Positions 17,609 through 26,917 of a DNA stretch of 64,000 nt are shown here, one piece after another. Made by a program: the position numbers and the translations under genes. This stretch comes from Verrucomicrobiales bacterium (GTDB lineage Bacteria > Verrucomicrobiota > Verrucomicrobiia > Verrucomicrobiales > DEV007). The notes below the pieces were generated by a model. It was not told the origin of the DNA. It did no database searches and was given only the letters and a program-made list of their open reading frames with translations. The stretch spans positions 1 to 64,000 of the forward strand of contig PAAG01000009.1 in assembly GCA_002698785.1 (NCBI GenBank), given 5' to 3'. Numbering within the stretch: the first letter of the stretch is position 1; every line of letters starts with the position of its first letter.

Positions 17609-18520
17609 TCAGCGAATCTGATTCAGGATCTTGTCAGCAGGAGAGAGGGAGCGGGCGTCCACGTCATCCCAGGAAGAGTATGTCTTCACTCCGTTGACAA
17701 CCTTTGGTGGCTCGCGGGTTCCAGTCTCTGTAGACTCGACTTCCATTACGAAATCATCTGGTTCTTCATCTACGATTTCGCCATCCTGAATGATGGTTTC
17801 AGCACCTGTGTAATCGACATCCTTCTTCATGCTGGGGATCGGATTCAGGTTCTTGATCGGAGAAACCAATCCGGCAATCCTGCTCTCTTTCTTCTTTTCT
17901 GCCTCTGGAGGAGCAGTACTGACGAAAGTAGGAACGTCTGTAGACTCTGCAGCAGGTTTCGGTGCTGCCTCGGGAGCAGGAGAAGAAGTCTGAGCAGGAG
18001 CTGGTGCCGGCTCGGTTACCGTGGCTGCCACTGGCTGAGAAGCGATCGGCTCACTCATGACAGGCTCAGGCTCGTCTGATTTCTTGAAAGGATTGAAAGA
18101 GAGGATTCCACCTTTTTTCTCTTTTTCTTCAGAACCGGCTAATGCTTCGGCGGGAATCTCGGAGACAGCAGGAGCGCGAGTCGCGGGCACGGGATCGATT
18201 ACTGGGCGAGACTCTTCCTTTTTGTTTCGGGAGAAGAAGCCGCCTTTCTTTTCCACTTTCTCACCGTCTTCGATTACATAGGAAGTGCTCTCAACTGGCT
18301 GCGGAGTACCGCCACGGAAAATGTTGGCGTCGTCGGAGGATGCGGCCTGCTGCGCGGCAGGGGACGCTTCTGATTCCGAGGGGAACAGGTCAGAAGACAG
18401 TTGCTCTTTCTCTTTGCCGAAGCCGAAAAAACCACCGCCTTTCTTCACACCCAATTGGGCGTGAAGCGATGAAAATGAAAATCCTAGGGTGAGGATGGTG
18501 AGCCAGAAAAGTCTCATCAT
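17609..18520 (-). CDS. Exported repeat-rich low-complexity protein
   Basis: I do not recognise this 303-residue protein. It has a signal peptide (about 1-21). The body contains a recurring short motif of basic residues plus GG and aromatics: 'VKKGGGFFGFGKEKE', 'KKGGFFSRNKKEE' and 'KKGGILSFNPFKK', each followed by an acidic stretch. A second recurring motif is 'VIEDGEKVEKK' near the middle and 'IIQDGEIVDEE' near the C-terminus. The centre (about 150-205) is Ala/Pro/Glu-rich and probably disordered. It sits 77 bases upstream of the GT39-like gene on the same strand. A surface or periplasmic scaffold is possible; the function is unknown. Confidence 0.7.
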   Translation of the reverse strand: MMRLFWLTILTLGFSFSSLHAQLGVKKGGGFFGFGKEKEQLSSDLFPSESEASPAAQQAASSDDANIFRGGTPQPVESTSYVIEDGEKVEKKGGFFSRNKKEESRPVIDPVPATRAPAVSEIPAEALAGSEEKEKKGGILSFNPFKKSDEPEPVMSEPIASQPVAATVTEPAPAPAQTSSPAPEAAPKPAAESTDVPTFVSTAPPEAEKKKESRIAGLVSPIKNLNPIPSMKKDVDYTGAETIIQDGEIVDEEPDDFVMEVESTETGTREPPKVVNGVKTYSSWDDVDARSLSPADKILNQIR

Positions 18521-18591
18521 AAGTCGATTATACCGGATGAATGGGCTTTATTCAAGAAGCCTGCCCATTCTGTTACGGTTGAATCGCAAAT

Positions 18592-21500
18592 TTAATGGCC
18601 TTTTTTGGGAGATTTCTCTTTCGATGAGGCAAGAAACGCGACCAGATCGCGAATTTCAGACTTCTGGAGCAGGTATCCCATGGGGGGCATTGCCGACACA
18701 GGCGGCTGGCGACTCTCGATTTCAGAGAGAGGAATTACCTTCTCGATAAGCTCTTCGGATCCATCCGGGTCGGGGATTTTCAGCGTAATGGACTCATCTG
18801 ATTCGCTCAGAAGAGTTCCGCCGACGCTTTCGCCATTTTTCAAGGTCGCCAAGGTCAATCCGTATCCGGGGACGATCTGAGCACTGGGAGCAACGAGCGA
18901 CTCGAGAATGTACTTCGCATCGTGTCGCGTGCCGATTCCGGTGACTTCGGGGCCTGCAACTCCTCCGTCTCCATTCAACTTGTGGCATTTCGCGCATTGG
19001 CCCGCAGCGTGAGTAAGAAAAATCTCTTTTCCTTTTTGCGGGTCTCCGCCTTTCAAAGTGGGTTCGAATGGGGCCAGTGGATCGGTGGTGTCAATCGCTG
19101 CCTGATAATCAGCGAGGAGTTTGGCGACCGACTCGTCTTTCTGTTCGGCGGCACTCTCAAGAAGGTCGAGTAGCGCCCCAGGTTTTTCCGTATCAATTTT
19201 GGAAAGCCGCTCGGCGAAAAGAGTCGCGACTTCGGCAGAAGACAATTTTCCGAGGAGGCGATAACCGCCCTGGCGAAGCTTCAGCTTGTCGGAGTTGGCA
19301 AGTTCCATGGCTGCTTTGGTGCCTTTTTCTGGATCGATAGCGATCAGTTGCTCAACTGCTGCAATGCGAAACTTGGGATCCTTTGCTGCCAGAAGCTTAT
19401 CCCAAAGCGGAGTAAGTGCCTCCGGTTCCTGCCGCGCGAGACCCTCGAGGGAGCTGATGCGGGCCGCGAGCTCCAGAGAGTCGTCTTCGATCTGCTTGGT
19501 AAGAAGCTCGGTAGGGGCCTTTACACCGTATGACAGAGCGAGCTTGGCAGCGAGGCCGAGCAGACCGCCTTCAGCCGTCTCGAAAACGGCTGGAAGGCCT
19601 TTCTTCGCGGATTCGGTAATATCTACGCGAGTCTCCGGATCAAGCGGACGATAGCGACCATTTGTTGAGTCTACCGGATTTGGCTCCGGCCACTCAAGAA
19701 GAGCCTTCAACGCCTGTTCTCTCAGGAGTGCTGGCAAAGCAGGCTGCGCGGCATAGGCAAAGAGGTTGTCCGCGTTCTTAGCTTCTCCATTGCGGAAGTT
19801 CGCGTTGATGAGGCGGGTCTGCTGAATCCAATCGAGGTGATCTTCCGGCATGTCGACGCCTTCCTCTGCTTTGGCAAAAGGGAGTATTTCTTCCGCGAGG
19901 TCAGGAAGCGCGGTCGTCAGGTCGAGATCGTTAATGGCACGTATTGCTGCGGCGCGCACTTCCTTTGCTTCGTCTTTAAGGAAGTATTTCACACGAGGAT
20001 CGTTCAATTTACGCAGTGTCAGTACGACCCCGAGGCGAACGGCTGTGGACTCATTGTGAATTTCCTTCAGGATCTTCTCCCGTTCGTTGAGATACCACAT
20101 TCCCTGGACGCAGGCATGGCGAAGGAACAGGTCTTTGTTGTCGTTGGCGGCGAGCAAACCGATCAAGTCGGGGAGGGCTGTTGCGATCCTGCATTTACCA
20201 ACTCCGATTGCAGCGAAAGACTGCACGCGAGCTGATTCGTCAGCCAGAGCTGCTACGAGCGCTTCACCTGCTACCTCTGTTCGCGAGTCCGCGAGGACTT
20301 TTGCTGCCTGGGCACGCACTTCGGAATCTCCGTCGGTGAGAAGTTCCAGGAGAGGGCGGAGAAGTTCTTCATCCTTACGAGCCAACTGACCAAGTCCCCA
20401 GATACCATGCAGTCGTTTCAGTTGGTTTTCTGTCTGTGCTGTTGCAGCCTCAAAAATCTCAGACGAACCGCGTCGTGCCAGGTCGAATTGCGCGCGCTGG
20501 CGAACCCGCATGTCTGTGTGACCGAGCAGAGTGTCGAGCTCGCTTTCGACCAGGGAAGAGAAATCACGCAGAAGAAGGTCTTTCGTCTCCTTTAGTAGAT
20601 CGGAGTTGGTTGGGTTCTTTGAATTCAGCGCGTAGACGTTTCCGAGGTCCTGCTTGTACCAGCCATTGTTGTTGAAGCAGCTGAGATACATTCTTCCATC
20701 AGGGCCGAATTCCACGTCGGTATTTCCAAGACCGACCATGAAGATTTCGTGCTGATCGACAGAAAAACCTGCTCCGCTTTCTTCGACCGTGAAAGCTTCA
20801 AGGTCTCCTTTGGCACCGCCGAAGTTACATACCCAGAAATGATTCGCGTAGCGTTCTGGCATCGCCGTCGCACCGTAGTTGTAAACTAGGCCGCTCGGAC
20901 CCCACGATACGATATCAATCGGAGGGAGCGCATACGAAGGACGCCCCTCGTGGTCGGTCTCCCAGATGCCTTCTGTCATCCAGGGACTCATGGGAATCTT
21001 TTTGTGTCCGGGATGCTCGTAGTCTGGAGTGCGAAGCTCGAGCTGATTACGGAAGTTCAGGATGACTTGGTGTCCGTGGTTCCAGCCAGAGTCTCCACCC
21101 TCAATAATGTAAACTAGGCGACCTTTGTCCCACTGGTCGGCATCGTTGTCGCAGGTGAAGAGGTTTCCATATTGGTCGAAAGCAAGTTCCTGTGGGTTCC
21201 GGAGTCCCGTGTAGACGACCTCCAGGTTTGAACCGTCAGGATCGCAACGGAAGACCCCTCCTTCATATGGGTGGTGATAGTGGCGTCCCTCTTTCGTCGT
21301 GAAAGAGAAGCCGCGGTCTCCGATCGACCAGTAAAGTTTCCCATCCGGTCCCCAGACCAGACCGTGCATGTCGTGGCCGGAAATACTCATTCGCACGCCA
21401 AAGCCATCCTGCAAAGAAGTTCGTTCGTCGGCTTTGCCATCTTCGTCTGTGTCTTTCAGGCGCCAGAGGTGTGGGATATTGGTGTAGTAAATATCATTCT

Positions 21501-22029
21501 CGAATCCGGCAATGAGACCAATACCCGGACCATCGAGGACATCATTAAAACCATCAGCATAAACGTGCGATGTATCCGCGCGGCCATCACCGTCCGTGTC
21601 TTCTGTGACCACGATGCGGTCTTCGAATTCTTCGTAAAAGGAAACCGGACGGGTCACGGCGTCTCTTTCGTACATCTCAAGACGATCCTGGTTCGTCTCG
21701 TTATTAATGTCGTCCAGGAGGACCTGCTGTTCGTTTCGAATGTCCTGGACTCCAGCACGCCAGCGATGAATCTCAGCGATATACATGCGCCCTTTTGAGT
21801 CGAAGCAGATCGCGCTTGGATTCTGAGTCTGGCTGGAATCAACAAAGAGAGAAGCCTCGACATCCTCCGGGAGTGTGAAATTGCTGATCCGGAGATTTGC
21901 CTCCTTTTCATATTCTTCCGGCGTGAGAACTTCAGCCTTCGATTCGGATTTCGCTTTGCCGTCCAGATCGGCGCTGTGAGAGATTCCTGAGAAGAAAAGG
22001 ACGGTGAGCAAGACGAGACTGCGTTTCAT
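18592..22029 (-). CDS. PVC-type haem-binding protein: beta-propeller, HEAT repeats, C-terminal CxxCH
   Basis: The ATG at 22029 (MKRSLVLLTV) gives 1145 residues with a signal peptide. The N-terminal part (about 60-480) is a glucose/sorbosone-dehydrogenase-like six-bladed propeller ('ICFDSKGRMYIAEIHRW', 'DTDGDGRADTSHVY', 'HDMHGLVWGPDGKLYWS', 'GLRNPQELAFDQYGNLFT'). A HEAT-repeat solenoid follows (about 510-960), then a cytochrome-c-like domain with CAKCH at 1012-1016. This is the 'membrane-bound dehydrogenase' architecture common in Planctomycetes and Verrucomicrobia. Periplasmic oxidation of a sugar or alcohol is the usual inference; the substrate is unproven. The longer frame to 22146 is rejected because it would put the signal peptide internally. 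Confidence 0.9.
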   Translation of the reverse strand: MKRSLVLLTVLFFSGISHSADLDGKAKSESKAEVLTPEEYEKEANLRISNFTLPEDVEASLFVDSSQTQNPSAICFDSKGRMYIAEIHRWRAGVQDIRNEQQVLLDDINNETNQDRLEMYERDAVTRPVSFYEEFEDRIVVTEDTDGDGRADTSHVYADGFNDVLDGPGIGLIAGFENDIYYTNIPHLWRLKDTDEDGKADERTSLQDGFGVRMSISGHDMHGLVWGPDGKLYWSIGDRGFSFTTKEGRHYHHPYEGGVFRCDPDGSNLEVVYTGLRNPQELAFDQYGNLFTCDNDADQWDKGRLVYIIEGGDSGWNHGHQVILNFRNQLELRTPDYEHPGHKKIPMSPWMTEGIWETDHEGRPSYALPPIDIVSWGPSGLVYNYGATAMPERYANHFWVCNFGGAKGDLEAFTVEESGAGFSVDQHEIFMVGLGNTDVEFGPDGRMYLSCFNNNGWYKQDLGNVYALNSKNPTNSDLLKETKDLLLRDFSSLVESELDTLLGHTDMRVRQRAQFDLARRGSSEIFEAATAQTENQLKRLHGIWGLGQLARKDEELLRPLLELLTDGDSEVRAQAAKVLADSRTEVAGEALVAALADESARVQSFAAIGVGKCRIATALPDLIGLLAANDNKDLFLRHACVQGMWYLNEREKILKEIHNESTAVRLGVVLTLRKLNDPRVKYFLKDEAKEVRAAAIRAINDLDLTTALPDLAEEILPFAKAEEGVDMPEDHLDWIQQTRLINANFRNGEAKNADNLFAYAAQPALPALLREQALKALLEWPEPNPVDSTNGRYRPLDPETRVDITESAKKGLPAVFETAEGGLLGLAAKLALSYGVKAPTELLTKQIEDDSLELAARISSLEGLARQEPEALTPLWDKLLAAKDPKFRIAAVEQLIAIDPEKGTKAAMELANSDKLKLRQGGYRLLGKLSSAEVATLFAERLSKIDTEKPGALLDLLESAAEQKDESVAKLLADYQAAIDTTDPLAPFEPTLKGGDPQKGKEIFLTHAAGQCAKCHKLNGDGGVAGPEVTGIGTRHDAKYILESLVAPSAQIVPGYGLTLATLKNGESVGGTLLSESDESITLKIPDPDGSEELIEKVIPLSEIESRQPPVSAMPPMGYLLQKSEIRDLVAFLASSKEKSPKKGH

Positions 22030-22274
22030 AGAGCGTGAGAAGAAAATCAAAAGGGAGGAAAGGGCGACTATAAGAGGTCTTTGGTAGGAACACAAACCCC
22101 CGAAAGGCCGCGAATCCTTACGAACTCTACCTCCGGGGGGACGCAATGAGTGATCCCGATCACGCCATTTCTGTGTCGGAATGCTTTGAATGATTGCGGG
22201 GGAATGTCAATTGTAGATTTTTACGGTTATTCTGGCCTGAAAGCTCGGCGTTTTGTAAACAATCCCCCAAATCT

Positions 22275-25259
22275 ATGAAACTGGTTCATCTCACCATTCT
22301 TGCGTTTGCATGTCTTCTTACCTCCCTGAGCCAGGCTCAGGATACTGCGGATCTGACCCCAAAGTGGGTTTGGGTCGAAGGAGCAAATAAAGCAGATTCG
22401 AAAATCTACCTCCGAAAGGAATTTGAGGTTCCAGCCACTGCGAAACGCGTTTTGTTGCTGGCGTCTGGAGACAACAAAGTTGATGTCTATATCAACGGAG
22501 ATGGAAGGGGAGTTTCCAGTGATCAGTGGGAGAGTCCGGTCGCCGAAGACATCACAGATCGCGTGGAGCGAGGCGGCAAAAATCTGCTTGCCGTTCGAGG
22601 CGAAAACGCGGGTGGATCAGCTGCCCTTTTCGTTTTGATCGAAATTGAAGATGCCGACGGAAGCAAGTCACGGATTGGAACAGACGAGACGTGGAGTGCG
22701 ACAGACAAACCCAGCAAAGGGTGGAACAAGAAGGAATACAAGGACATCGCCAAATGGGGAAATGCAAAGGTGATGAAGAATTTCGGCGAAGCGCCATACG
22801 ACAGAGTAAGCGTCGCGGTCATTCCACACTTGCTCGATATGAAGCAGCCAACAGCAACAGCTGTTGAGAGAATCAATCTGGCCGACGGCTTCAAAGCAGA
22901 ACTCCTTTATTCTGTGCCAAAAGCAGATCAGGGATCATGGGTAGCCATGACGATCGACGATAAGCAACGTCTCATTGTCTCCGACCAATATGGTGCCCTG
23001 TATCGCTTCCCAATTCCGAAGGAAGGGGAAACGCTGAGCCCCGGAGACATAGAGAAGATCAACGTCGATATCGGAGGCGCCCAGGGACTGCTTTATGCAC
23101 ATGACAGTCTTTACGTTGTTCTCAACACACAGGAACACGGTGGGCGCGGTCTGTATCGCATTACAGATAGCGACGGCGATGATGTCTACGATAAGAAGGA
23201 ATTGCTCCGGAAGTTCGAAGAGATGGGCGGGGAACACGGTCCACATGCAGTGGTTCTCGGGCCAGATGGCGAGTCACTTTACATTGTCATTGGAAACCAG
23301 ACTCCAGTCACCGAAGTGGACTCTTCTCGCATCCCTCAAGTCTGGGGAGAAGATCTCCTTCTCGATCGCCCAATCGGACGAGGATTCATGAAAGGAACTC
23401 TCGCGCCCGGTGGCTGGGTTGCGAAGACCGACAAGGATGGGGAATCATGGGAATTGATCGCTACAGGATTCCGAAACGAGTACGATATCGGATTCAACCA
23501 ATTGGGTGATATGTTCACCTATGATGCTGATATGGAGTGGGATATGAACACTCCTTGGTATCGTCCAACCCGGGTGAACCATATCGCCAGCGGTGCCGAG
23601 TTCGGTTGGAGAAATGGCGGAGGGAAATGGCCCGCCTACTATCCAGACAGCCTTCCTGCGGTAGTCGACATTGGGCCCGGTTCGCCGACTGGTGTGGTCT
23701 TTGGAACGGGAGCTAAATTCCCTGCGAAGTACCAAAACGCATTCTTCATTGCAGACTGGAGCTACGGAAAACTCTATGCCGTCTTCATGGAGCAGGACGG
23801 TGCTTCCTACAGCGGGACGTTCGAAGAGTTCATGAGTGCGCAGCCACTTCCACTCACTGACCTCGTGGTCAATCCTGAAGATGGAGCTCTCTACATTGCG
23901 ATCGGTGGACGCAGGGTTCAGTCCGGTTTGTATCGAGTCACTTACGAGGGAGATGAGTCTACTGATCCGGCACCGGTTCCGGAGCTCAGTGAACTGCATA
24001 AACTTCGTCGAAAACTTGAGGGATATCACAAGAAAGACGAAGGAGCGGTGGAGGCTGTGTGGCCTTATCTTGGTCACGAAGATCGCTTCATCCGCTACGC
24101 AGCACGCACTGCAATTGAGCACCAGCCTGTCTCCGAATGGCAGGACAAAGCACTCGCCTTGGAAGAGCCGGAAGCCGTGATCAACGGAATGATCGCACTC
24201 GCTCGCCTCGGCGATAAATCCCTTCAGGGTAAAATCATAGGCCTCCTGAACAAAATCGACTTCGCATCGCTTTCCACCCGTCAGCGTATTGATCTCGTTC
24301 GCGCTTACAGCCTCGCCTTCACCCGAATGGGAGAAGGAACAGAAGAAGTCCGCCAGTCGGTGGCAAATGTGATCGTTCCCAAGATGCCTTTCGGTTCTCC
24401 TCAACTGAACGCCGAGGCGCTTCAACTGGCGGTCTACCTGCAGCAGCCAGATACAGCTGCCATCGGAATCGACTTGTTGAACGGTGCGCCTTCACAGGAA
24501 GAGCAGATGGCCTACGCAAAGTCGCTCCGTCACTTGGAGAAAGGTTGGAGCCGTGACTTGAGGAAGAGCTTTTTTGAATGGTTCACTCGCGCAAAAGCCT
24601 ACAAGGGAGGAGCGAGCTTTTCACTCTTCATCGAGAACATGAAAGAGACGGCACTCTCCAACACACCGGACGAGGAGAAAGTGGCGCTCAAGGAAGTTAT
24701 CGAAGCCGAGCCACCTACTGAGCAGGTCTTCACTATCGAGCCTCGAGCTTTTGTCCAGGCTTGGACCGTGGATGATTTCGACGATGTCATCAATGTTGGT
24801 CTGGAAGGCGGGCGCGACTACGCCAACGGCCGGAAGATGTTCGGGGCGGCGACTTGCTTTGCATGTCACCGTTTCAATCAGGAAGGCGGCGCGATCGGAC
24901 CCGATCTTACGAGTGTGTCAGGAAAGTTCAGCCCTCGCGACCTGCTCGAATCGATCATTGAGCCAAGCAAAGAAATCTCCGATCAGTATGGGCAGATGGT
25001 CTTTGAGATGGTCGACGGATCGACCATCATCGGACGGATTATGAATCTGAGCGGTGACAGCTTCCGGGTGAACACCAACATGATGAACCCAGACGAAATC
25101 GTCTCCATCGATCGCAAGAAACTCAAGTCAATGGAAGAGGCGCCAATGAGCATGATGCCTCCCGGTCTCGTAAACTCTCTTTCGAAAGACGACGTCCTCG
25201 ACCTGCTCGCTTACCTTCTTTCGAAAGGCAATCCTGACGATCCTATGTTTGCGGAGTGA
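22275..25259 (+). CDS. PVC-type haem-binding protein with N-terminal sandwich, propeller and CxxCH domain
   Basis: This 994-residue exported protein begins at the ATG at 22275. After the signal peptide (about 1-21) a jelly-roll-like module (about 25-165, 'KIYLRKEFEVPATAKRVLL', 'ADGSKSRIGTDETW') resembles sugar-binding modules. The propeller (about 195-560) has 'GLYRITDSDGDDVYDK' and 'GFRNEYDIGFNQLGDMFTYD' blades. A helical segment precedes a cytochrome-c-like domain with CFACH at 861-865 and a methionine-rich 'MSMMPPGLVNSL' tail that could supply the axial ligand. It is transcribed divergently from the 1145-residue relative, with about 245 bases between starts, so the two may be co-regulated. 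Confidence 0.9.
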   Translation: MKLVHLTILAFACLLTSLSQAQDTADLTPKWVWVEGANKADSKIYLRKEFEVPATAKRVLLLASGDNKVDVYINGDGRGVSSDQWESPVAEDITDRVERGGKNLLAVRGENAGGSAALFVLIEIEDADGSKSRIGTDETWSATDKPSKGWNKKEYKDIAKWGNAKVMKNFGEAPYDRVSVAVIPHLLDMKQPTATAVERINLADGFKAELLYSVPKADQGSWVAMTIDDKQRLIVSDQYGALYRFPIPKEGETLSPGDIEKINVDIGGAQGLLYAHDSLYVVLNTQEHGGRGLYRITDSDGDDVYDKKELLRKFEEMGGEHGPHAVVLGPDGESLYIVIGNQTPVTEVDSSRIPQVWGEDLLLDRPIGRGFMKGTLAPGGWVAKTDKDGESWELIATGFRNEYDIGFNQLGDMFTYDADMEWDMNTPWYRPTRVNHIASGAEFGWRNGGGKWPAYYPDSLPAVVDIGPGSPTGVVFGTGAKFPAKYQNAFFIADWSYGKLYAVFMEQDGASYSGTFEEFMSAQPLPLTDLVVNPEDGALYIAIGGRRVQSGLYRVTYEGDESTDPAPVPELSELHKLRRKLEGYHKKDEGAVEAVWPYLGHEDRFIRYAARTAIEHQPVSEWQDKALALEEPEAVINGMIALARLGDKSLQGKIIGLLNKIDFASLSTRQRIDLVRAYSLAFTRMGEGTEEVRQSVANVIVPKMPFGSPQLNAEALQLAVYLQQPDTAAIGIDLLNGAPSQEEQMAYAKSLRHLEKGWSRDLRKSFFEWFTRAKAYKGGASFSLFIENMKETALSNTPDEEKVALKEVIEAEPPTEQVFTIEPRAFVQAWTVDDFDDVINVGLEGGRDYANGRKMFGAATCFACHRFNQEGGAIGPDLTSVSGKFSPRDLLESIIEPSKEISDQYGQMVFEMVDGSTIIGRIMNLSGDSFRVNTNMMNPDEIVSIDRKKLKSMEEAPMSMMPPGLVNSLSKDDVLDLLAYLLSKGNPDDPMFAE

Positions 25260-25266
25260 TTGATCT

Positions 25267-26484
25267 CTATCGCTTTCGGAAAATTACATCGACTCGACGA
25301 AGATCCTCGGGAGATTGCCCCGAGGATCCTGCCTGGGTTTCTCCGAAGGCGACGATCGTGAGCCGGTCATCAGCGATGTCCTTTTCGAGAAAATAATCCT
25401 TCACGACTTCGCAGCGCGCGCGAGCCAGGATGCCGTTGTAGTCCGAGGCCCCTGCTGCATCCGTGTAGCCCCTCAGTTGTACGACGAGTTTCTCAGTAGA
25501 CTCCAGCGATTTGACCGCGCCGGCCAACTTGCCTTTGCTCTCATCAGTCAAATACGTCGAGTCGAATCCGAAGGAAACAGAGACCGTTTCGGGAATCTTA
25601 ACAGGAGGTTCCGGCTTCGGTTCTGGCTCTTTCGGCGACGCGGCCACTGCCGGGGCAGGTTTTGCGGCAAGCTCTGTCTTGAGGCGATTGGCTTCGGCAG
25701 CCGCTTCCTGGGCCACCTTGGTCGCTTTTGAAAGTTCCTGAACAGATTCCCGCATTTGCTCCAGGCTCTTTTCCTGCATTTCAGCCATCATTTTCTGAGA
25801 TTCGACCAGCATTTCTCGGGATCTCTCGGCCTCCTTTGCATTCCTCTTCGCTGATGCCAAGGCTGCTTTGAGAACAGTGATTGTCGGGGTGTCTGCTGTC
25901 TTCGACAGTTCTTCGAGTTGCGCTTCGGCCTCTTCAAAAGAACCCGCCTGAACTGTTGCCATATAAGCCAGCACTTTGGTGGTTTCCGCTTCTGGGCCCG
26001 CCCCAGAAGCAGGTGCCGTATTCGGTTGCGCCTCTTCCTCGGGCTCTGGCTCGGCACCAGCTTCAAACTCGGGGAGCATCGTTTCCGTGGATGCCGTGGC
26101 GATTTCTGGCGTCTCCGTAGACAGCGATTCTCGCTCCATATTGTTGACCGCTAGTTCCATCTCACCGGTCAATTTCTCCCTCGTATCGGCATCAATGTCA
26201 GGGGACAGTCGGACAAGTTCTTCAGTGGCTGCCTCAAATTCTTGTGAATCTAATGATTTGAAGAATTTCGTGTAGGTTTTATCCGCCCTGAGCTTCTCCG
26301 TCTCAACGTCCGCAATTGCCTGATCTTCTTGGGGTTGTTCTTCTCCCATGGCAGCGATTGCAGCCGCCAGGTCTTCCTCAGGCGTAGGAGGCTTCGCCCT
26401 CTGGACAAACTTTGGCAAAATAAATGCTCCTGCGAGAAGCGAGAGCATTAGCAAAAGCAATGCGATCTTAACTGCGACCTTCAT
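25267..26484 (-). CDS. OmpA family protein with N-terminal anchor and coiled coil
   Basis: The 405-residue protein has one N-terminal hydrophobic helix (about 5-24) with no clear signal-peptidase site, suggesting an inner-membrane anchor. An acidic, Pro/Ala-rich linker and a helical coiled-coil region (about 195-275, 'MLVESQKMMAEMQEKSLEQM') follow. The C-terminal OmpA/MotB peptidoglycan-binding domain spans about 300-405 ('VSFGFDSTYLTDESKGKLAG', 'VQLRGYTDAAGASDYNGILA', 'VVKDYFLEKDIADDRL'). It probably tethers the inner membrane to peptidoglycan. It ends eight bases from the convergent haem-protein gene, and divergent roadblock-like genes lie upstream. Confidence 0.88.
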   Translation of the reverse strand: MKVAVKIALLLLMLSLLAGAFILPKFVQRAKPPTPEEDLAAAIAAMGEEQPQEDQAIADVETEKLRADKTYTKFFKSLDSQEFEAATEELVRLSPDIDADTREKLTGEMELAVNNMERESLSTETPEIATASTETMLPEFEAGAEPEPEEEAQPNTAPASGAGPEAETTKVLAYMATVQAGSFEEAEAQLEELSKTADTPTITVLKAALASAKRNAKEAERSREMLVESQKMMAEMQEKSLEQMRESVQELSKATKVAQEAAAEANRLKTELAAKPAPAVAASPKEPEPKPEPPVKIPETVSVSFGFDSTYLTDESKGKLAGAVKSLESTEKLVVQLRGYTDAAGASDYNGILARARCEVVKDYFLEKDIADDRLTIVAFGETQAGSSGQSPEDLRRVDVIFRKR

Positions 26485-26611
26485 ATGGGTAGTAGTGCGA
26501 GTGTAACAAAATTTTCAGTTTTACTTTTGATAGTGAGGATTCACATGTTTCCCAGACTTGCTCTAAAAGCTCGAATGACAAGTGTTATTGGGCTGTAGCA
26601 AAGCAACAATC

Positions 26612-26917
26612 ATGACAAACAGGAAAGTTTCTTTATTTGAAGTGAAAGGAGACCGGGTAGTCGGAACTGCGGGGGATTCCTCCGAAGAGACCCGTTCGAG
26701 ATTCGCACGCGAGGCGGAGGGGCTTCAGGCCCGTGCATATCAGGTCGGATTGGCGATAGGAATGTCCTCCCTTTCGTGCAGTGCGGTTGCTTGTGGTTCT
26801 GGTAGCCTGGCTTTTCGCTTTGCCAGGACATCGGCCGAAGAGTTCGATGCGAGAGGAGTTTTGGTGGACGAAGAACAGTTTTCTGTGAGCAGCCTTCATA
26901 AGGCTACCGAATCATGA
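26612..26917 (+). CDS. Small hypothetical protein upstream of roadblock-like gene
   Basis: The 101-residue frame starting MTNRKVSLFEVKG overlaps the next gene by four bases (ATGA), which supports translation as an operon. Composition is ordinary; a conspicuous 'MSSLSCSAVACGSGSLAF' stretch forms a small hydrophobic strand with two cysteines, and no signal peptide is evident. I do not recognise a family. Given its partner it may be a cytoplasmic adaptor in the same complex. Confidence 0.6.
   Translation: MTNRKVSLFEVKGDRVVGTAGDSSEETRSRFAREAEGLQARAYQVGLAIGMSSLSCSAVACGSGSLAFRFARTSAEEFDARGVLVDEEQFSVSSLHKATES

Noticed and set aside
23445-24425. 326-codon frame antisense to the haem-binding propeller protein
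   Set aside because: Fully internal to a gene with clear domains; sequence reads as random.
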